DNA of 11,016 nucleotides from Desulfurococcales archaeon (GCA_026986255.1 JALSOX010000020.1:1-11016); one strand, 5' to 3'. Shown: positions 1 through 7,882, counted from the first letter of the stretch. The notes: a model not told the origin generated them from the sequence alone. Numbers and translations are program-made.

Positions 1-1
1 G

Positions 2-1924
2 GATATCGTCAGAACCAATGAGAAGCTCAGGGAAAGCATAGCGTCCGGGGCACCTGAAGTCATAGTCGAGGATCTCTGGGAACTCCTCCAGTACCACATA
101 ACCACGTACATAGACAATGAAGTGCCTGGCGTGCCTCCTGCAAGGAGGCGATCTGGGATGCCGCTAAGAACCCTGGCGCAGAGGCTGAAGGGTAAGGAGG
201 GCAGGTTCAGAGGGAACCTATCGGGTAAGAGGGTTGACTTCTCTGCCAGAACAGTGATCAGCCCAGACCCATACATAAGCATAAATGAGGTAGGCGTCCC
301 CATAGAGATCGCTAAGACTGTAACGGTCCCTGTTAGGGTAACGCCATGGAACATTGACGAGATAAGGAAGTACGTCCTCAACGGCCCCAACAAGTACCCC
401 GGCGCAAACTACGTCATAGACCCCACAGGAAGAAGGATAGACTTAAGGTTCATCAAGGACCTGAAGGCAGTTGCCGAAAGTCTCAAGCCCGGCTACGTGG
501 TTGAGAGGCACTTGATTAACGGCGACATAGTGCTATTCAACAGGCAACCATCACTCCATAGAATGTCCATAATGGGTCACATAGTTAGGGTTCTGCCAGG
601 CAGAACCTTCAGACTACACCTAGCCGTGTGCCCGCCATATAACGCGGACTTCGATGGAGACGAGATGAACCTCCACGTACCCCAGAACATTGAGGCTAGG
701 GCGGAGGCTAAGACGCTACTCCTAGTGCAGGAGCACATCCTGAGCCCCAGGTACGGAGGCCCAATAATAGGGGGTATCCAGGACTACATCAGTGGTGCTT
801 ATCTGCTCTCATCCAAGGTTACGTTGCTGACGCAGGATCAGGTCTCAGACCTGTTAGCAAGCATTAACTACGATGGTGAGATCCCGGAACCCGCTGTTCT
901 TTCCCCGAAGCGGGTGTGGACCGGTAAGCAGATAATAAGCTTGCTCCTACCGGAGAACTTCAACTTCTCGAAGGAAGCCAAGATCTCAAGTGGCGTACTC
1001 AAGTGTACGGATGAGGAGTGCTTCTGGGACTCATACTTAGTCGTCAAGAAGGGCAAACTACTCTTGGGAGTCCTCGACAAAGCGGCGATAGGTGCGCAGC
1101 AGCCCGAATCAATGCTCCACTTCCTAGTTAGGGAGTACGGGAACACCTTCGGCAAGGAGTTCATGGACAAGGCGTTCAGGCTATTCCTGAGATTCATTGA
1201 GATGCGAGGCTTCACAATGGCGCTCGCCGACATAATGATACCTGAGCAGGCCTACGATGAGATCAAGGAGGTCGTTGAGGAGGCCAAGAAGGAGATCGAG
1301 GAATTAATAAAGATGTATAGGGAAGGGAAGCTCGAACCCATGCCGGGAAGAACGCTTGAGGAAACCCTAGAGATTAAGATCCTCGATGTCCTATCGAAAG
1401 CGAGGGACAAGGCGGGTGAAAGGGCTGTTAAGTACCTAGACCCCTTCAACAATGTCTTCATAATGGCTAAGACCGGTGCTAGGGGGAGCGCGTTAAACAT
1501 AACCCAAATGACCGCCATGCTGGGCCAGCAGTCAGTACGTGGTCAGAGAATCTCCAGAGGCTACAGAGGGAGGACATTACCGCACTTCAAGCGCGGCGAC
1601 ATAGGTCCTGAAGCAAGGGGCTTCGTAGCGAGCTCATTCGTCAAAGGGTTAAACCCCATAGAGATGTTCTTCCACGCAGCCGGAGGTAGGGAAGGATTAG
1701 TAGACACCGCCGTTAGAACATCGCAGAGTGGCTACATGCAGCGCCGACTCATAAACTCACTCATAGACTTGGTCGTCGAGTACGATGGAACCGTGAGGAG
1801 CGCGTACGGTGAGCTAGTGCAGTTCAAGTACGGCGAGGACGGCGTTGATCCGAAGAACACGTCCTTCGGCAAGGCAGTCAACGTAGAGAGAATCATTGAA
1901 AAGCATGTGGGGTGGAAGAAATGA
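2..1924 (+). CDS. rpoA1: DNA-directed RNA polymerase subunit A' (partial, 5' end missing)
   Basis: This is the C-terminal 640 residues of the A' half of the largest archaeal RNA polymerase subunit. The frame is open from base 2, so the GTG at 122 is an internal valine and the true start lies upstream; family proteins are about 880 residues, so roughly a quarter, including the N-terminal zinc-binding clamp region, is missing. The catalytic motif NADFDGDEM is encoded at 641-667, and its three aspartates hold the active-site magnesium. The bridge-helix segment ([14 protein letters not shown] and following) is encoded near 1675-1745, and the C terminus carries the usual [10 protein letters not shown] stretch. 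The protein works with A'', B, D, L and the other subunits in the nucleoid. The stop TGA shares four bases (ATGA) with the next gene, so A' and A'' are very likely co-transcribed and translationally coupled. Identification is secure. Confidence 0.97.
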   Translation, partial: DIVRTNEKLRESIASGAPEVIVEDLWELLQYHITTYIDNEVPGVPPARRRSGMPLRTLAQRLKGKEGRFRGNLSGKRVDFSARTVISPDPYISINEVGVPIEIAKTVTVPVRVTPWNIDEIRKYVLNGPNKYPGANYVIDPTGRRIDLRFIKDLKAVAESLKPGYVVERHLINGDIVLFNRQPSLHRMSIMGHIVRVLPGRTFRLHLAVCPPYNADFDGDEMNLHVPQNIEARAEAKTLLLVQEHILSPRYGGPIIGGIQDYISGAYLLSSKVTLLTQDQVSDLLASINYDGEIPEPAVLSPKRVWTGKQIISLLLPENFNFSKEAKISSGVLKCTDEECFWDSYLVVKKGKLLLGVLDKAAIGAQQPESMLHFLVREYGNTFGKEFMDKAFRLFLRFIEMRGFTMALADIMIPEQAYDEIKEVVEEAKKEIEELIKMYREGKLEPMPGRTLEETLEIKILDVLSKARDKAGERAVKYLDPFNNVFIMAKTGARGSALNITQMTAMLGQQSVRGQRISRGYRGRTLPHFKRGDIGPEARGFVASSFVKGLNPIEMFFHAAGGREGLVDTAVRTSQSGYMQRRLINSLIDLVVEYDGTVRSAYGELVQFKYGEDGVDPKNTSFGKAVNVERIIEKHVGWKK

Positions 1925-3378
1925 CGGGTAAGAAAACAGGCAAGAAGAGGAGGAAGGGTGGTGCTGAAGCTAAGAGGATCAAGGCAGAGAAGGTTCTAGA
2001 GGAGATAACACGGCCGGACAGGCTAGTAGAGCATGTAATGAAGTCGACGAGAAGGAAAATACCGGAGGAACTTAGGGAGGAGGTGCGTAAGGCCCTCCTG
2101 AGGGAGGTCTTGGACTTCGGTGTCGAGGATGAGGATGCGTTAAGGAAGAAACTTAACGAGCTCATTGATAGGGCTAGGAAAGTCATCGCGATCTCAGAGG
2201 TAGCTAAGGAAGTACTCCCGGAAGGCATCTACCTTGAACTAGTGACATCTTTATTCAGAATCAGCACGAGGATAGAGCTAAGCGACGATGAATTAAGAAC
2301 GATCCGTGATGATGTGGTAAGGACGTACTTAAGATCCATAGTCGATCCTGGCGAACCCGTAGGAACCGTTGCTGCCCAGTCCATAGGTGAGCCCGGCACG
2401 CAGATGACGCTGAGAACCTTCCACTACGCAGGTGTTAAGGAGTTAAACGTAACCCTAGGTCTCCCTAGGCTGATAGAGTTAGTTGACGCAAGGAAAACGC
2501 CTGAAACACCGATGATGGAGATACACCTGGATGAGGAGCATAAGTACGACAGAGAGAAGGCGATAGAGGTTGCTAGAAGGATAGAGATGACCCGCATAGA
2601 GAACGTGGTGGACGTCGTTGACATATCCATCGCCACCAAGCAACTAGTGATTAAGCTGGATCCCGTCATGCTCCAAGATAAGGGCCTTACGAGGGACGAC
2701 ATAATACGGGTGCTTTCCAAGAGCAAGTCCCTAGCAGGTAAAGTGAATCCCGATCCGGACGATCCGTACACCATAATAATCGACATGCCTACTAAGGACC
2801 CTATAAAGGCGCAGAAATTCAGGGACAGAATACTCAGGATAAAGCTCAAGGGAATAAAGGACATTAAGAAGGTCATACCGCAAAAGCGTAAAGACCCGGG
2901 GACAGGGAAGGAATATTACGTCCTAATAACTGACGGAACCAACCTAGCGGCCGTAATGAAGGTGGAGGGTGTTGACCCAACCCGCACGAAGTCCAACAGC
3001 ATTCACGAAATAGAAAACGTCCTCGGGATCGAGGCGGCAAGGGAGGCCCTCGTCAGGGAGATAAAGAACACGCTGGATGAGCAGGGCCTTGACGTGGACA
3101 TACGTCACATAATGTTGCTGGCGGACATGATGACCAGGACGGGAGTCGTTAGGCAGATAGGTAGGCACGGAGTTGCTGGCGAGAAGCCCAGCGTCCTAGC
3201 TAGAGCTGCCTTCGAGGTCACGGTGAAGCACCTATTCGATGCCAGCGCATACAGCGAGGTGGACTTAATTCGCGGCGTGACCGAGAACGTAATCATAGGT
3301 CAGCTAGCTCCCATCGGAACCGCGAAGGTACAGCTTAAAATGGACCCAACTAAAATAAAACCCTTGAGTAAGAGGTAG
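1921..3378 (+). CDS. rpoA2: DNA-directed RNA polymerase subunit A''
   Basis: This is the C-terminal half of the largest RNA polymerase subunit, 485 residues from the ATG at 1921. It carries the trigger-loop segment ([18 protein letters not shown], about residues 154-171), which closes on the incoming NTP, followed by the cleft and jaw regions and a conserved end ([17 protein letters not shown] near 400, then [16 protein letters not shown]). I prefer ATG 1921 because it gives the common ATGA overlap with rpoA1 and has a GGGGTGG box about 7 nt upstream; GTG 1912 in the same frame would add three residues. Crenarchaeal A'' proteins are, as I recall, about 390-400 residues with the trigger loop near residue 60-70. 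Here about 90 extra residues precede it, opening with a Lys/Arg-rich tract ([13 protein letters not shown]) and then charged helix-forming sequence. The identity is secure; the role of the extension is unknown. Confidence 0.96.
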   Translation: MTGKKTGKKRRKGGAEAKRIKAEKVLEEITRPDRLVEHVMKSTRRKIPEELREEVRKALLREVLDFGVEDEDALRKKLNELIDRARKVIAISEVAKEVLPEGIYLELVTSLFRISTRIELSDDELRTIRDDVVRTYLRSIVDPGEPVGTVAAQSIGEPGTQMTLRTFHYAGVKELNVTLGLPRLIELVDARKTPETPMMEIHLDEEHKYDREKAIEVARRIEMTRIENVVDVVDISIATKQLVIKLDPVMLQDKGLTRDDIIRVLSKSKSLAGKVNPDPDDPYTIIIDMPTKDPIKAQKFRDRILRIKLKGIKDIKKVIPQKRKDPGTGKEYYVLITDGTNLAAVMKVEGVDPTRTKSNSIHEIENVLGIEAAREALVREIKNTLDEQGLDVDIRHIMLLADMMTRTGVVRQIGRHGVAGEKPSVLARAAFEVTVKHLFDASAYSEVDLIRGVTENVIIGQLAPIGTAKVQLKMDPTKIKPLSKR

Positions 3379-3380
3379 GG

Positions 3381-3388
3381 GGAGGTGA
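3381..3388 (+). promoter_or_regulatory. Strong Shine-Dalgarno box of rpl30e
   Basis: GGAGGTGA closely matches the complement of the archaeal 16S rRNA 3' end and stands 2 nt after the rpoA2 stop. In the L30e frame the codon at the right distance (6 nt) is ACG at 3395; no ATG, GTG or TTG in that frame lies within normal spacing. The nearby GTG at 3385 is in another frame and stops after five codons. This box therefore decides the L30e start. Confidence 0.75.
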
Positions 3389-3394
3389 GGAGGA

Positions 3395-3703
3395 ACGCCT
3401 AGGACGTCCTCTCTGGATAACGAGTTGAGGCGTCTCCTAAAGACCGGGAAGGTCGTGATAGGTGCTAAGAGGTCTTTAGACGCAATAAGGTTAGGTAAGG
3501 CTAAAGGAGTAGTTTTAGCAACGAAGTTACCGAAGCACATTGAGGACGACGTCCTTTACTACGCTAAGCTCAGTGGCATTAAAGTCATTAGGTTCCCGGG
3601 CAGTAGCTATGAGTTGGGGACAGCGGTAGGTAAGCCATTCCCAATAACAACCATAGCGATAATAGATCCGGGCGACTCAAACCTGCTGGAAGAGGGTGAG
3701 TGA
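3395..3703 (+). CDS. rpl30e: 50S ribosomal protein L30e, probable ACG start
   Basis: This is an archaeal/eukaryotic-type L30e, a small RNA-binding protein of the large ribosomal subunit (L7Ae/L30e fold). Visible family signatures are LLKTGKVVIGAKRSLDAI, then KGVVLATKLPKHIEDD, and the C-terminal YELGTAVGKPFPITTIAIIDPG. The first conventional start in frame is TTG 3425, giving 92 residues that open in the middle of the first conserved helix. The frame upstream to ACG 3395 encodes SSLDNELRRLLKTGK, which lines up with the N termini of L30e proteins I remember (ELRK or ELKT followed by TGK or SGK). It yields 102 residues, the usual family size, and ACG sits 6 nt after a GGAGGTGA box. I therefore place the start at 3395 and treat TTG 3425 or CTG 3413 as alternatives. 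It overlaps nusA by 8 nt. Confidence 0.9.
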   Translation, partial: TPRTSSLDNELRRLLKTGKVVIGAKRSLDAIRLGKAKGVVLATKLPKHIEDDVLYYAKLSGIKVIRFPGSSYELGTAVGKPFPITTIAIIDPGDSNLLEEGE

Positions 3704-4139
3704 GGGCTTGCCAGTAAAGTTAACAGCAGAGGAACTAAGGTACATTGCGTTGCTGAGCGACATCACGGGAGTATCCGCTAAGGACTGCATAATCGATGAC
3801 GACACCGGGACTATAGTATTCGTTGTCCCGCCGGGTCAGGCAGGCTTAGCTGTCGGTGCCAAGGGTAGGAACGTGAAGAGGTTATCTAAGATCCTAGGGA
3901 GGAGGGTGGAGATAGTTGAATGGGCCGACACGCTGGAGGACTTCGTCAAGAACATATTCCTGCCGGCCAGGGTTCTTGGTATAAGACTGAACAAGATGCC
4001 CGACGGGAGGAAGGTGCTGTACGTTAGGGTAGCGCCTGAGGACAGGGGGATAGCGATAGGTAGGGGAGGGAGGAACGTCGCTAAAGCGAAGCTAATACTG
4101 AAGAGGTACTACGACATAGACGTTGTTTCGGTCGCGTGA
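3696..4139 (+). CDS. nusA: Archaeal NusA-like transcription factor, two KH domains
   Basis: The protein of 147 residues matches the short archaeal NusA, which keeps only the two KH RNA-binding domains of bacterial NusA and lacks the polymerase-binding N-terminal and S1 domains. Both nucleic-acid-binding GxxG loops are present: GAKG at about residues 54-57 (within VGAKGRNVKRL) and GRGG at about 122-125 (within IGRGGRNVAKA). Its place right after the polymerase A'' gene and rpl30e is the conserved archaeal arrangement and supports a role in transcription, probably by binding nascent RNA. The start is GTG 3696, giving MSEGLPVKLTAEELRY and overlapping rpl30e by 8 nt. TTG 3708, about 7 nt after a GGTGAG box, is a good alternative that would drop four residues. 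The family assignment is secure; the exact cellular role of archaeal NusA is less well established. Confidence 0.93.
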   Translation: MSEGLPVKLTAEELRYIALLSDITGVSAKDCIIDDDTGTIVFVVPPGQAGLAVGAKGRNVKRLSKILGRRVEIVEWADTLEDFVKNIFLPARVLGIRLNKMPDGRKVLYVRVAPEDRGIAIGRGGRNVAKAKLILKRYYDIDVVSVA

Positions 4140-4150
4140 ATGACACGAGT

Positions 4151-4164
4151 AAACGCTTATAAGG
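4151..4164 (+). promoter_or_regulatory. Archaeal promoter (BRE/TATA) of rps12
   Basis: AAACGCTTATAAGG contains a good TATA core (CTTATAAG) preceded by a purine-rich BRE-like AAACG. About 26 nt downstream predicts a transcript starting near 4186, just ahead of the GGAGGTG ribosome-binding box at 4192-4198. So rps12 can be transcribed independently of the rpoA1-nusA unit. The call rests on the motif and spacing only. Confidence 0.6.
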
Positions 4165-4203
4165 AAATGAAAGGTAACCCCTACTAGGCAAGGAGGTGTC
4201 GGT

Positions 4204-4647
4204 ATGCCTGGTAAGAAATCACCCTACGGCCTTTATGCGGCGAGGAAGTTAAGGCAGAAGAGGCTGAAGTTTAGGTGGAGTCAGAAGGAGTTCAGGATAA
4301 GGATGCTTAGGCTTAAGGAGAAGCACGACCCACTCGGCGGCGCCCCCATGGCTAGGGGGATAGTGCTCGAGAAGGTCGGTGTTGAGGCTAGGCAACCTAA
4401 CTCGGCTCTCAGGAAGTGTGTTAGGGTGCAGTTAGTAAAGAATGGGAAAGTGGTTACCGCATTCGTCCCCTACGATGGCGGCGTGACGTTCATTGATGAG
4501 CACGACGAAGTAATAATAGCGGGCATAGGCGGTAGTCAGGGTAAGTCCCTCGGCGACCTACCCGGGGTTAGGTACAAGGTGATAATGGTCAACGGCGTTT
4601 CACTGGACGCCCTAATTAAGGGTAAGAAGCAGAAGCCTGTGCGCTAA
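4204..4647 (+). CDS. rps12: 30S ribosomal protein S12
   Basis: The 147-residue protein is the archaeal S12 (S23e in eukaryotic naming), which lies at the decoding centre of the small subunit and helps monitor codon-anticodon pairing. It opens with the archaeal signature [20 protein letters not shown]. The conserved [14 protein letters not shown] loop (about residues 64-77) and the [10 protein letters not shown] loop (about 117-126) are the two segments that approach the decoding site. The ATG at 4204 has a GGAGGTG box 5 nt upstream and a TATA box at the right distance, so the start is well supported. After the stop a 77-nt convergent spacer separates it from the minus-strand DUF151 gene. Length and composition are ordinary for the family. 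Confidence 0.97.
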   Translation: MPGKKSPYGLYAARKLRQKRLKFRWSQKEFRIRMLRLKEKHDPLGGAPMARGIVLEKVGVEARQPNSALRKCVRVQLVKNGKVVTAFVPYDGGVTFIDEHDEVIIAGIGGSQGKSLGDLPGVRYKVIMVNGVSLDALIKGKKQKPVR

Positions 4648-4724
4648 CAGCGACCCACATCCTTTAGCCTCCGCAATAAACTTAGGTCAAGGTTGCCCCT
4701 ACAGGAACTCCTGCAACATTCACG

Positions 4725-5237
4725 CTAGAATTCATCTTCGAACTCATCGTAGAACTCGTCTTCCTCACCTACGCCCTCGAGTTCCTGTGAAATCCTAACG
4801 ATTTCCTCTGTGACGTATATGGGCTTATTGAAGAGCATCGCAAGGAATATTGCGTGGCTAGGGATTAACGTGTACTTAACCTTGATTCCGTCAGCGTTTA
4901 GGTAGAGACTGGCGCTGTATGTTGCGCTCTTCTCGTTATACCCATCTATTACAACCATCTCTATGGATTCTCCGAGACCACGGAGTTTTGGCGCCATCAT
5001 TATCAGTAACTCGTAGATGCTGTCCCTAAAGTCTTGGGCAGCCTCAATTACCTCCTCCATCGCTTTAAGCCTAGCTATAGCCCTAGCCACCTCCAGCGGC
5101 ACGTAGTACAGGACAACGCTGCCTCCTCGTTCCAAGTAACACGTAAGTGCCCCACTCATGAAGTCGTCTGCCTCAGTAACGAAGGGTTCCACGTCCGTTA
5201 CCCTTACGAGGTTATCTCCTGCTTCATCAGCCCACAT
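4725..5237 (-). CDS. Bifunctional nuclease / DUF151 family protein
   Basis: The 170-residue protein fits the bifunctional nuclease (BFN, DUF151) family. The characteristic core is at about residues 106-150: a strand (YSASLYLNADGIKVKYTL), the helix IPSHAIFLAMLF where typical members have RPSDAIALAL, then NKPIYVTEEIV. Plant and some bacterial members have been reported to have DNase/RNase activity, but the function of archaeal ones is not established, so the nuclease role here is inference. The aspartate common in the PSDA motif is histidine here (PSHA). The C terminus is a strongly acidic tail (EEDEFYDEFEDEF). No conventional start codon lies in frame between ATG 5237 and the upstream stop, so this start is firm, though the ribosome-binding site is weak. 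The gene lies opposite to, and divides, the rps12-rps7 pair and fires divergently from rps7. Confidence 0.82.
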   Translation of the reverse strand: MWADEAGDNLVRVTDVEPFVTEADDFMSGALTCYLERGGSVVLYYVPLEVARAIARLKAMEEVIEAAQDFRDSIYELLIMMAPKLRGLGESIEMVVIDGYNEKSATYSASLYLNADGIKVKYTLIPSHAIFLAMLFNKPIYVTEEIVRISQELEGVGEEDEFYDEFEDEF

Positions 5238-5290
5238 GACGACTGCACGCTCCCGCAGAATCCGATAGCCTCTCTCTGCTTCGTGTCACA

Positions 5291-5307
5291 CTTAAAATCT
5301 TTTAAAG
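5291..5307. promoter_or_regulatory. Divergent near-palindromic promoter region, DUF151 gene and rps7
   Basis: CTTAAAATCTTTTAAAG contains the inverted repeat TTAAAA-TC-TTTTAA (5292-5305). Read on the plus strand, TTTTAAAG is a TATA-like box about 41 nt before the rps7 ATG. Read on the minus strand, TTTTAAG is a TATA-like box about 57 nt before the DUF151 ATG, giving a leader of roughly 30 nt. The two boxes are adjacent, so two preinitiation complexes probably could not occupy them at once. This is inference from motif and spacing. Confidence 0.55.
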
Positions 5308-5343
5308 CTCTGCAGAGGAATTGCCTAGGGTTGAGTGGTAAAC

Positions 5344-5937
5344 ATGAGCGCGGGTGAGTACACGACAAGAACCATCGAGATAAAGCTCTTCGGTAAGTGG
5401 AATTTCGAGGGCGTGGTGGTTAGGGATCCTAGCCTCAAGAAGTACATATCGTTAAGGCCAGTGTACCTGCCCCACACTGGCGGAAGGCATGAGCACAGAA
5501 GGTTCGGGAAGGCTGAAGTACCCATAGTTGAGCGCTTGATAAACAACCTCATGCGCCACGGAAGGAACGCTGGTAAGAAGCACCTAGCCTACAATATAGT
5601 GAAGCACGCCTTCGAAATAATCCACATTAAGACAGGAGAGAACCCCATACAAGTGCTGGTTAGGGCTATAGAGAACGCTGCCCCAAGGGAGGAAACCACG
5701 AGGATAATGTATGGTGGCATAATCTACCACGTCGCCGTGGACGTTGCACCCTTAAGGCGTGTTGACCTAGCCCTCAGACACCTCACTGAGGGGGCTAGGA
5801 ATGCGGCCTTCAGGTCTCCGAAGAGCATCGCTGAGTGCTTAGCTGATGAGATCATAAACGCCGCGAACAACGACCCGAGGAGCTATGCCATCGCGAGGAA
5901 AGAGGAGATAGAGAGGATAGCCCTAAGCTCCAGGTAA
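5344..5937 (+). CDS. rps7: 30S ribosomal protein S7
   Basis: The protein of 197 residues is archaeal S7 (S5e in eukaryotes), which nucleates assembly of the 30S head by binding the 3' major domain of 16S rRNA and contacts the E-site tRNA. Visible signatures are [54 protein letters not shown], and the C-terminal [15 protein letters not shown] and [14 protein letters not shown]. The N-terminal extension of about 60 residues, with [20 protein letters not shown], is typical of archaeal and eukaryotic forms. I take ATG 5344; GTG 5335 in the same frame would add three residues but would leave almost no leader after the expected transcription start near 5329. The ribosome-binding site is weak (GAGTGGT). 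The identity is secure. Confidence 0.96.
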   Translation: MSAGEYTTRTIEIKLFGKWNFEGVVVRDPSLKKYISLRPVYLPHTGGRHEHRRFGKAEVPIVERLINNLMRHGRNAGKKHLAYNIVKHAFEIIHIKTGENPIQVLVRAIENAAPREETTRIMYGGIIYHVAVDVAPLRRVDLALRHLTEGARNAAFRSPKSIAECLADEIINAANNDPRSYAIARKEEIERIALSSR

Positions 5938-5963
5938 GGCAGTTTTCGCCCCTCATTAAAAAA

Positions 5964-5974
5964 CTTTTATAAGG
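5964..5974 (+). promoter_or_regulatory. TATA box of the EF-1A gene
   Basis: CTTTTATAAGG is a near-ideal crenarchaeal TATA box, preceded by an A-rich BRE-like stretch (5955-5963). The predicted transcript start is near 5995, giving a leader of about 20 nt that carries the GGGGTGAT ribosome-binding box at 6004-6011, 5 nt before the ATG. It is the best-formed promoter in the window, fitting one of the most abundant proteins of the cell. Confidence 0.7.
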
Positions 5975-6016
5975 TACTCACCATAACTACTTGATGCCGT
6001 GTAGGGGTGATGTGTA

Positions 6017-7336
6017 ATGAGTAAGCCAAAGAAGGAACACCTAAACCTGGTCGTCATCGGGCACGTCGACCACGGTAAGAGTACCTTAGTGGGCCACATG
6101 CTACTGAAGTTAGGTGCGTTAGACCCTAAGATAGTTAAGGAAGTGGAGGAGGAAGCCAAGAAGAGAGGTAAGGAATCAGAGAAGTACGCATGGTTCCTTG
6201 ACAGGTTAAAGGAGGAGCGTGAGAGGGGCGTAACCATCGCGCTAACCTTCATGAAGTTCGAGACGCCAAAGTACTACTGGACCATCATCGACGCCCCCGG
6301 CCACAGGGACTTCATCAAGAACATGATCACCGGAACCAGCCAAGCTGACGTAGCGTTACTCGTGGTCTCCGCAAAGACCGGCGAGTTCGAGGCCGGCATG
6401 AGCAGGGAAGGTCAGACTATGGAGCACATCGTACTGGCTAGGACCATGGGCATCGACCAGGTGATCGTCGCCGTCACGAAGATGGACATTACTGACCCGC
6501 CGTGGAGTCAGGAGAGGTTCAACAAAATAGTGACCACGTTGAAGAACTTCATGAAGAGGCTCGGCTACAAGGTTGACAAGATACCTTTCGTGCCAGTATC
6601 CGGATGGACTGGCGACAACATTATCGAGAAGTCGCCGAACATGCCTTGGTACAAGGGCCCGACACTCGTGGAGGCCCTTGACTCAGTAACTCCGCCGCCG
6701 AAGCCCATAGACAAGCCGCTCAGGATCCCGATACAGGAGGTTTACAGCATCTCCGGCGTTGGCACTGTCCCAGTCGGCAGGGTGGAGACCGGCAAGCTGA
6801 AAGTCGGCGACAAGGTAGTGTTCATGCCTCCAGGCGTCGTCGGTGAAGTCAGGTCAATCGAGATGCACCACGAGAAGCTTCAGGAGGCAATACCTGGTGA
6901 CAACATAGGCTTCAACGTCAGAGGCGTCGCCAAGAACCAGATCAGGAGAGGTGACGTGGCGGGCCACCTAGACAACCCGCCAACCGTGGTGGACGAGTTC
7001 ACCGCTAGGGTCTACGTCGTATGGCACCCAACGGCGATCCACGTAGGCTACAGCCCGGTGATCCACGCCCACACAGCCTCAATAGCGTCCAGGATCATTG
7101 AGATACCCGGCAAGCTAGACCCGAAGACCGGCAAGATAGCTGAGAAGAACCCGCAGTTCGTGAGGCCCGGTGAGTCAGCGATCATGAAGTTCAAGCCAAT
7201 AAAGCCGATGGTGCTAGAGAAGTACTCAGAGTTCCCGCAGCTCGGCAGGTTCGCCATGAGGGACATGGGTAAGACCATCGGCATCGGTGTCGTGATGGAC
7301 GTTAAGCCAAAGGCCGTGGAGATCAGGAAGAAGTAA
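6017..7336 (+). CDS. tuf: Translation elongation factor EF-1A
   Basis: The 439-residue protein is archaeal EF-1 alpha, the GTPase that brings aminoacyl-tRNA to the ribosomal A site. The G domain (about 1-225) has the P loop GHVDHGKS (15-22), the switch-I threonine T73 (RGVTIALTF), DAPGH (92-96), a guanine-specificity motif reading TKMD (154-157), and the SGW motif (195-197). Domain II (about 230-325) contains the family signature YSISGVGTVPVGRVETG, and domain III ends with FAMRDMGKTIGIGVVMDVKP. The odd point is the G4 motif: EF-1A/EF-Tu proteins normally have NKxD, and the Asn is replaced by Thr here (codon ACG at 6476-6478, two base changes from an Asn codon). All other GTPase motifs are intact, so the protein should be functional. 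It has a strong promoter and SD box and lies 46 nt before rps10. Confidence 0.97.
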   Translation: MSKPKKEHLNLVVIGHVDHGKSTLVGHMLLKLGALDPKIVKEVEEEAKKRGKESEKYAWFLDRLKEERERGVTIALTFMKFETPKYYWTIIDAPGHRDFIKNMITGTSQADVALLVVSAKTGEFEAGMSREGQTMEHIVLARTMGIDQVIVAVTKMDITDPPWSQERFNKIVTTLKNFMKRLGYKVDKIPFVPVSGWTGDNIIEKSPNMPWYKGPTLVEALDSVTPPPKPIDKPLRIPIQEVYSISGVGTVPVGRVETGKLKVGDKVVFMPPGVVGEVRSIEMHHEKLQEAIPGDNIGFNVRGVAKNQIRRGDVAGHLDNPPTVVDEFTARVYVVWHPTAIHVGYSPVIHAHTASIASRIIEIPGKLDPKTGKIAEKNPQFVRPGESAIMKFKPIKPMVLEKYSEFPQLGRFAMRDMGKTIGIGVVMDVKPKAVEIRKK

Positions 7337-7340
7337 AAGC

Positions 7341-7348
7341 CTTTTAAC
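7341..7348 (+). promoter_or_regulatory. Possible TATA box of rps10
   Basis: CTTTTAAC lies just after the EF-1A stop and about 27 nt before a possible transcription start near 7371. It may give rps10 an additional promoter besides read-through from the EF-1A gene. The motif is weaker than the EF-1A box, so this is tentative. Confidence 0.4.
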
Positions 7349-7382
7349 TAACCAACCCCACAAACCTTAAGGGTATGCCGCC

Positions 7383-7694
7383 ATGACAAGCAAAGTAAGG
7401 ATCAGGCTGTGGAGCACCAACGTCCAGCACCTAACGGCCGTAGCGGAGCAGCTAGTGAGCATAGCGAAGAAAGCCGGCGTTGAGGTAAAGGGGCCAGTCC
7501 CCCTACCGGTTAAGAGGCTAGTAGTCCCGGTGCTGAGGCTACCGCACGGCGAAGGCACCAAGGTCTACGAGAAGTGGGAGATGAGGATACACAAGCGCCT
7601 CATAGACATAGCGGCCGACGAGAAAGTGATGAGACAAATAATGAGGGTAAGGGTACCGGACGACGTATACATAGAATTAGAACTTTTAAGGTAA
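7383..7694 (+). CDS. rps10: 30S ribosomal protein S10
   Basis: The 103-residue protein is archaeal S10 (S20e in eukaryotes), a component of the small-subunit head. Diagnostic segments are [21 protein letters not shown] at the N terminus, [41 protein letters not shown] in the middle (the loop that reaches into rRNA), and [11 protein letters not shown] at the end. Length is as expected. Its position directly after the EF-1A gene is the conserved arrangement known from both bacteria and archaea. The ATG at 7383 follows the weak box GGG at 7371-7373. An out-of-frame ATG at 7375 opens a three-codon reading frame whose TGA overlaps this ATG. Confidence 0.97.
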   Translation: MTSKVRIRLWSTNVQHLTAVAEQLVSIAKKAGVEVKGPVPLPVKRLVVPVLRLPHGEGTKVYEKWEMRIHKRLIDIAADEKVMRQIMRVRVPDDVYIELELLR

Positions 7695-7751
7695 GGGAAA
7701 CCCCAAGTTATTTCTGGTAAGTAGGGCAACCACCCCCTTAATGAACCCCAT

Positions 7752-7760
7752 GCTTTAAAA
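7752..7760 (+). promoter_or_regulatory. TATA box of the tRNA-Ser gene
   Basis: GCTTTAAAA is centred about 29 nt before the first base of the tRNA, so the primary transcript should carry only a very short 5' leader. Spacing and motif fit archaeal tRNA promoters. Confidence 0.65.
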
Positions 7761-7785
7761 CCACGCAACAAACAACTTACTTGGA

Positions 7786-7873
7786 GCCGGGGTGCCCGAG
7801 CGGCCTAAGGGGCCGGCCTGGAGAGCCGGTGGGCTACGCGCCCACGCGGGTTCAAATCCCGCCCCCGGCGCCA
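7786..7873 (+). tRNA. tRNA-Ser (anticodon GGA), CCA encoded
   Basis: The 88-nt gene folds as a class II tRNA. The acceptor GCCGGGG (7786-7792) pairs perfectly with CCCCGGC (7863-7869), followed by discriminator G7870 and an encoded CCA (7871-7873). The anticodon stem CCGGC/GCCGG (7813-7817/7825-7829) closes the loop CTGGAGA, whose anticodon GGA (7820-7822) reads UCC and UCU serine codons. The long variable arm has a GGGC/GCCC stem (about 7830-7844), as required for tRNA-Ser, and the T arm is GCGGG-TTCAAAT-CCCGC. The G discriminator is also a serine identity feature in archaea. No intron is present. A TATA box lies upstream and a T run follows. Confidence 0.96.
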
Positions 7874-7882
7874 AAACCTCCA

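Noticed and set aside
122..124. GTG at 122 as the start of the polymerase A' gene
   Set aside because: The frame is open to base 2 and the upstream residues ([18 protein letters not shown]) continue the conserved A' sequence, so the gene is truncated by the window edge.
3385..3402. GTG-initiated short frame inside the rpl30e ribosome-binding region
   Set aside because: It stops after five codons, its GTG lies within the SD box itself, and it matches no protein; the L30e frame explains the region.
4642..4712. Short inverted repeats (CGCT-AAC-AGCG, CAGG-AACT-CCTG) in the rps12/DUF151 convergent spacer as terminators
   Set aside because: The stems are only 4 bp, there is no T run, and archaeal termination does not depend on hairpins.
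5034..5357. Plus-strand open frame of about 107 codons over the DUF151 gene and its promoter
   Set aside because: It is antisense to a recognisable gene, has no family resemblance, and runs across the divergent promoter.
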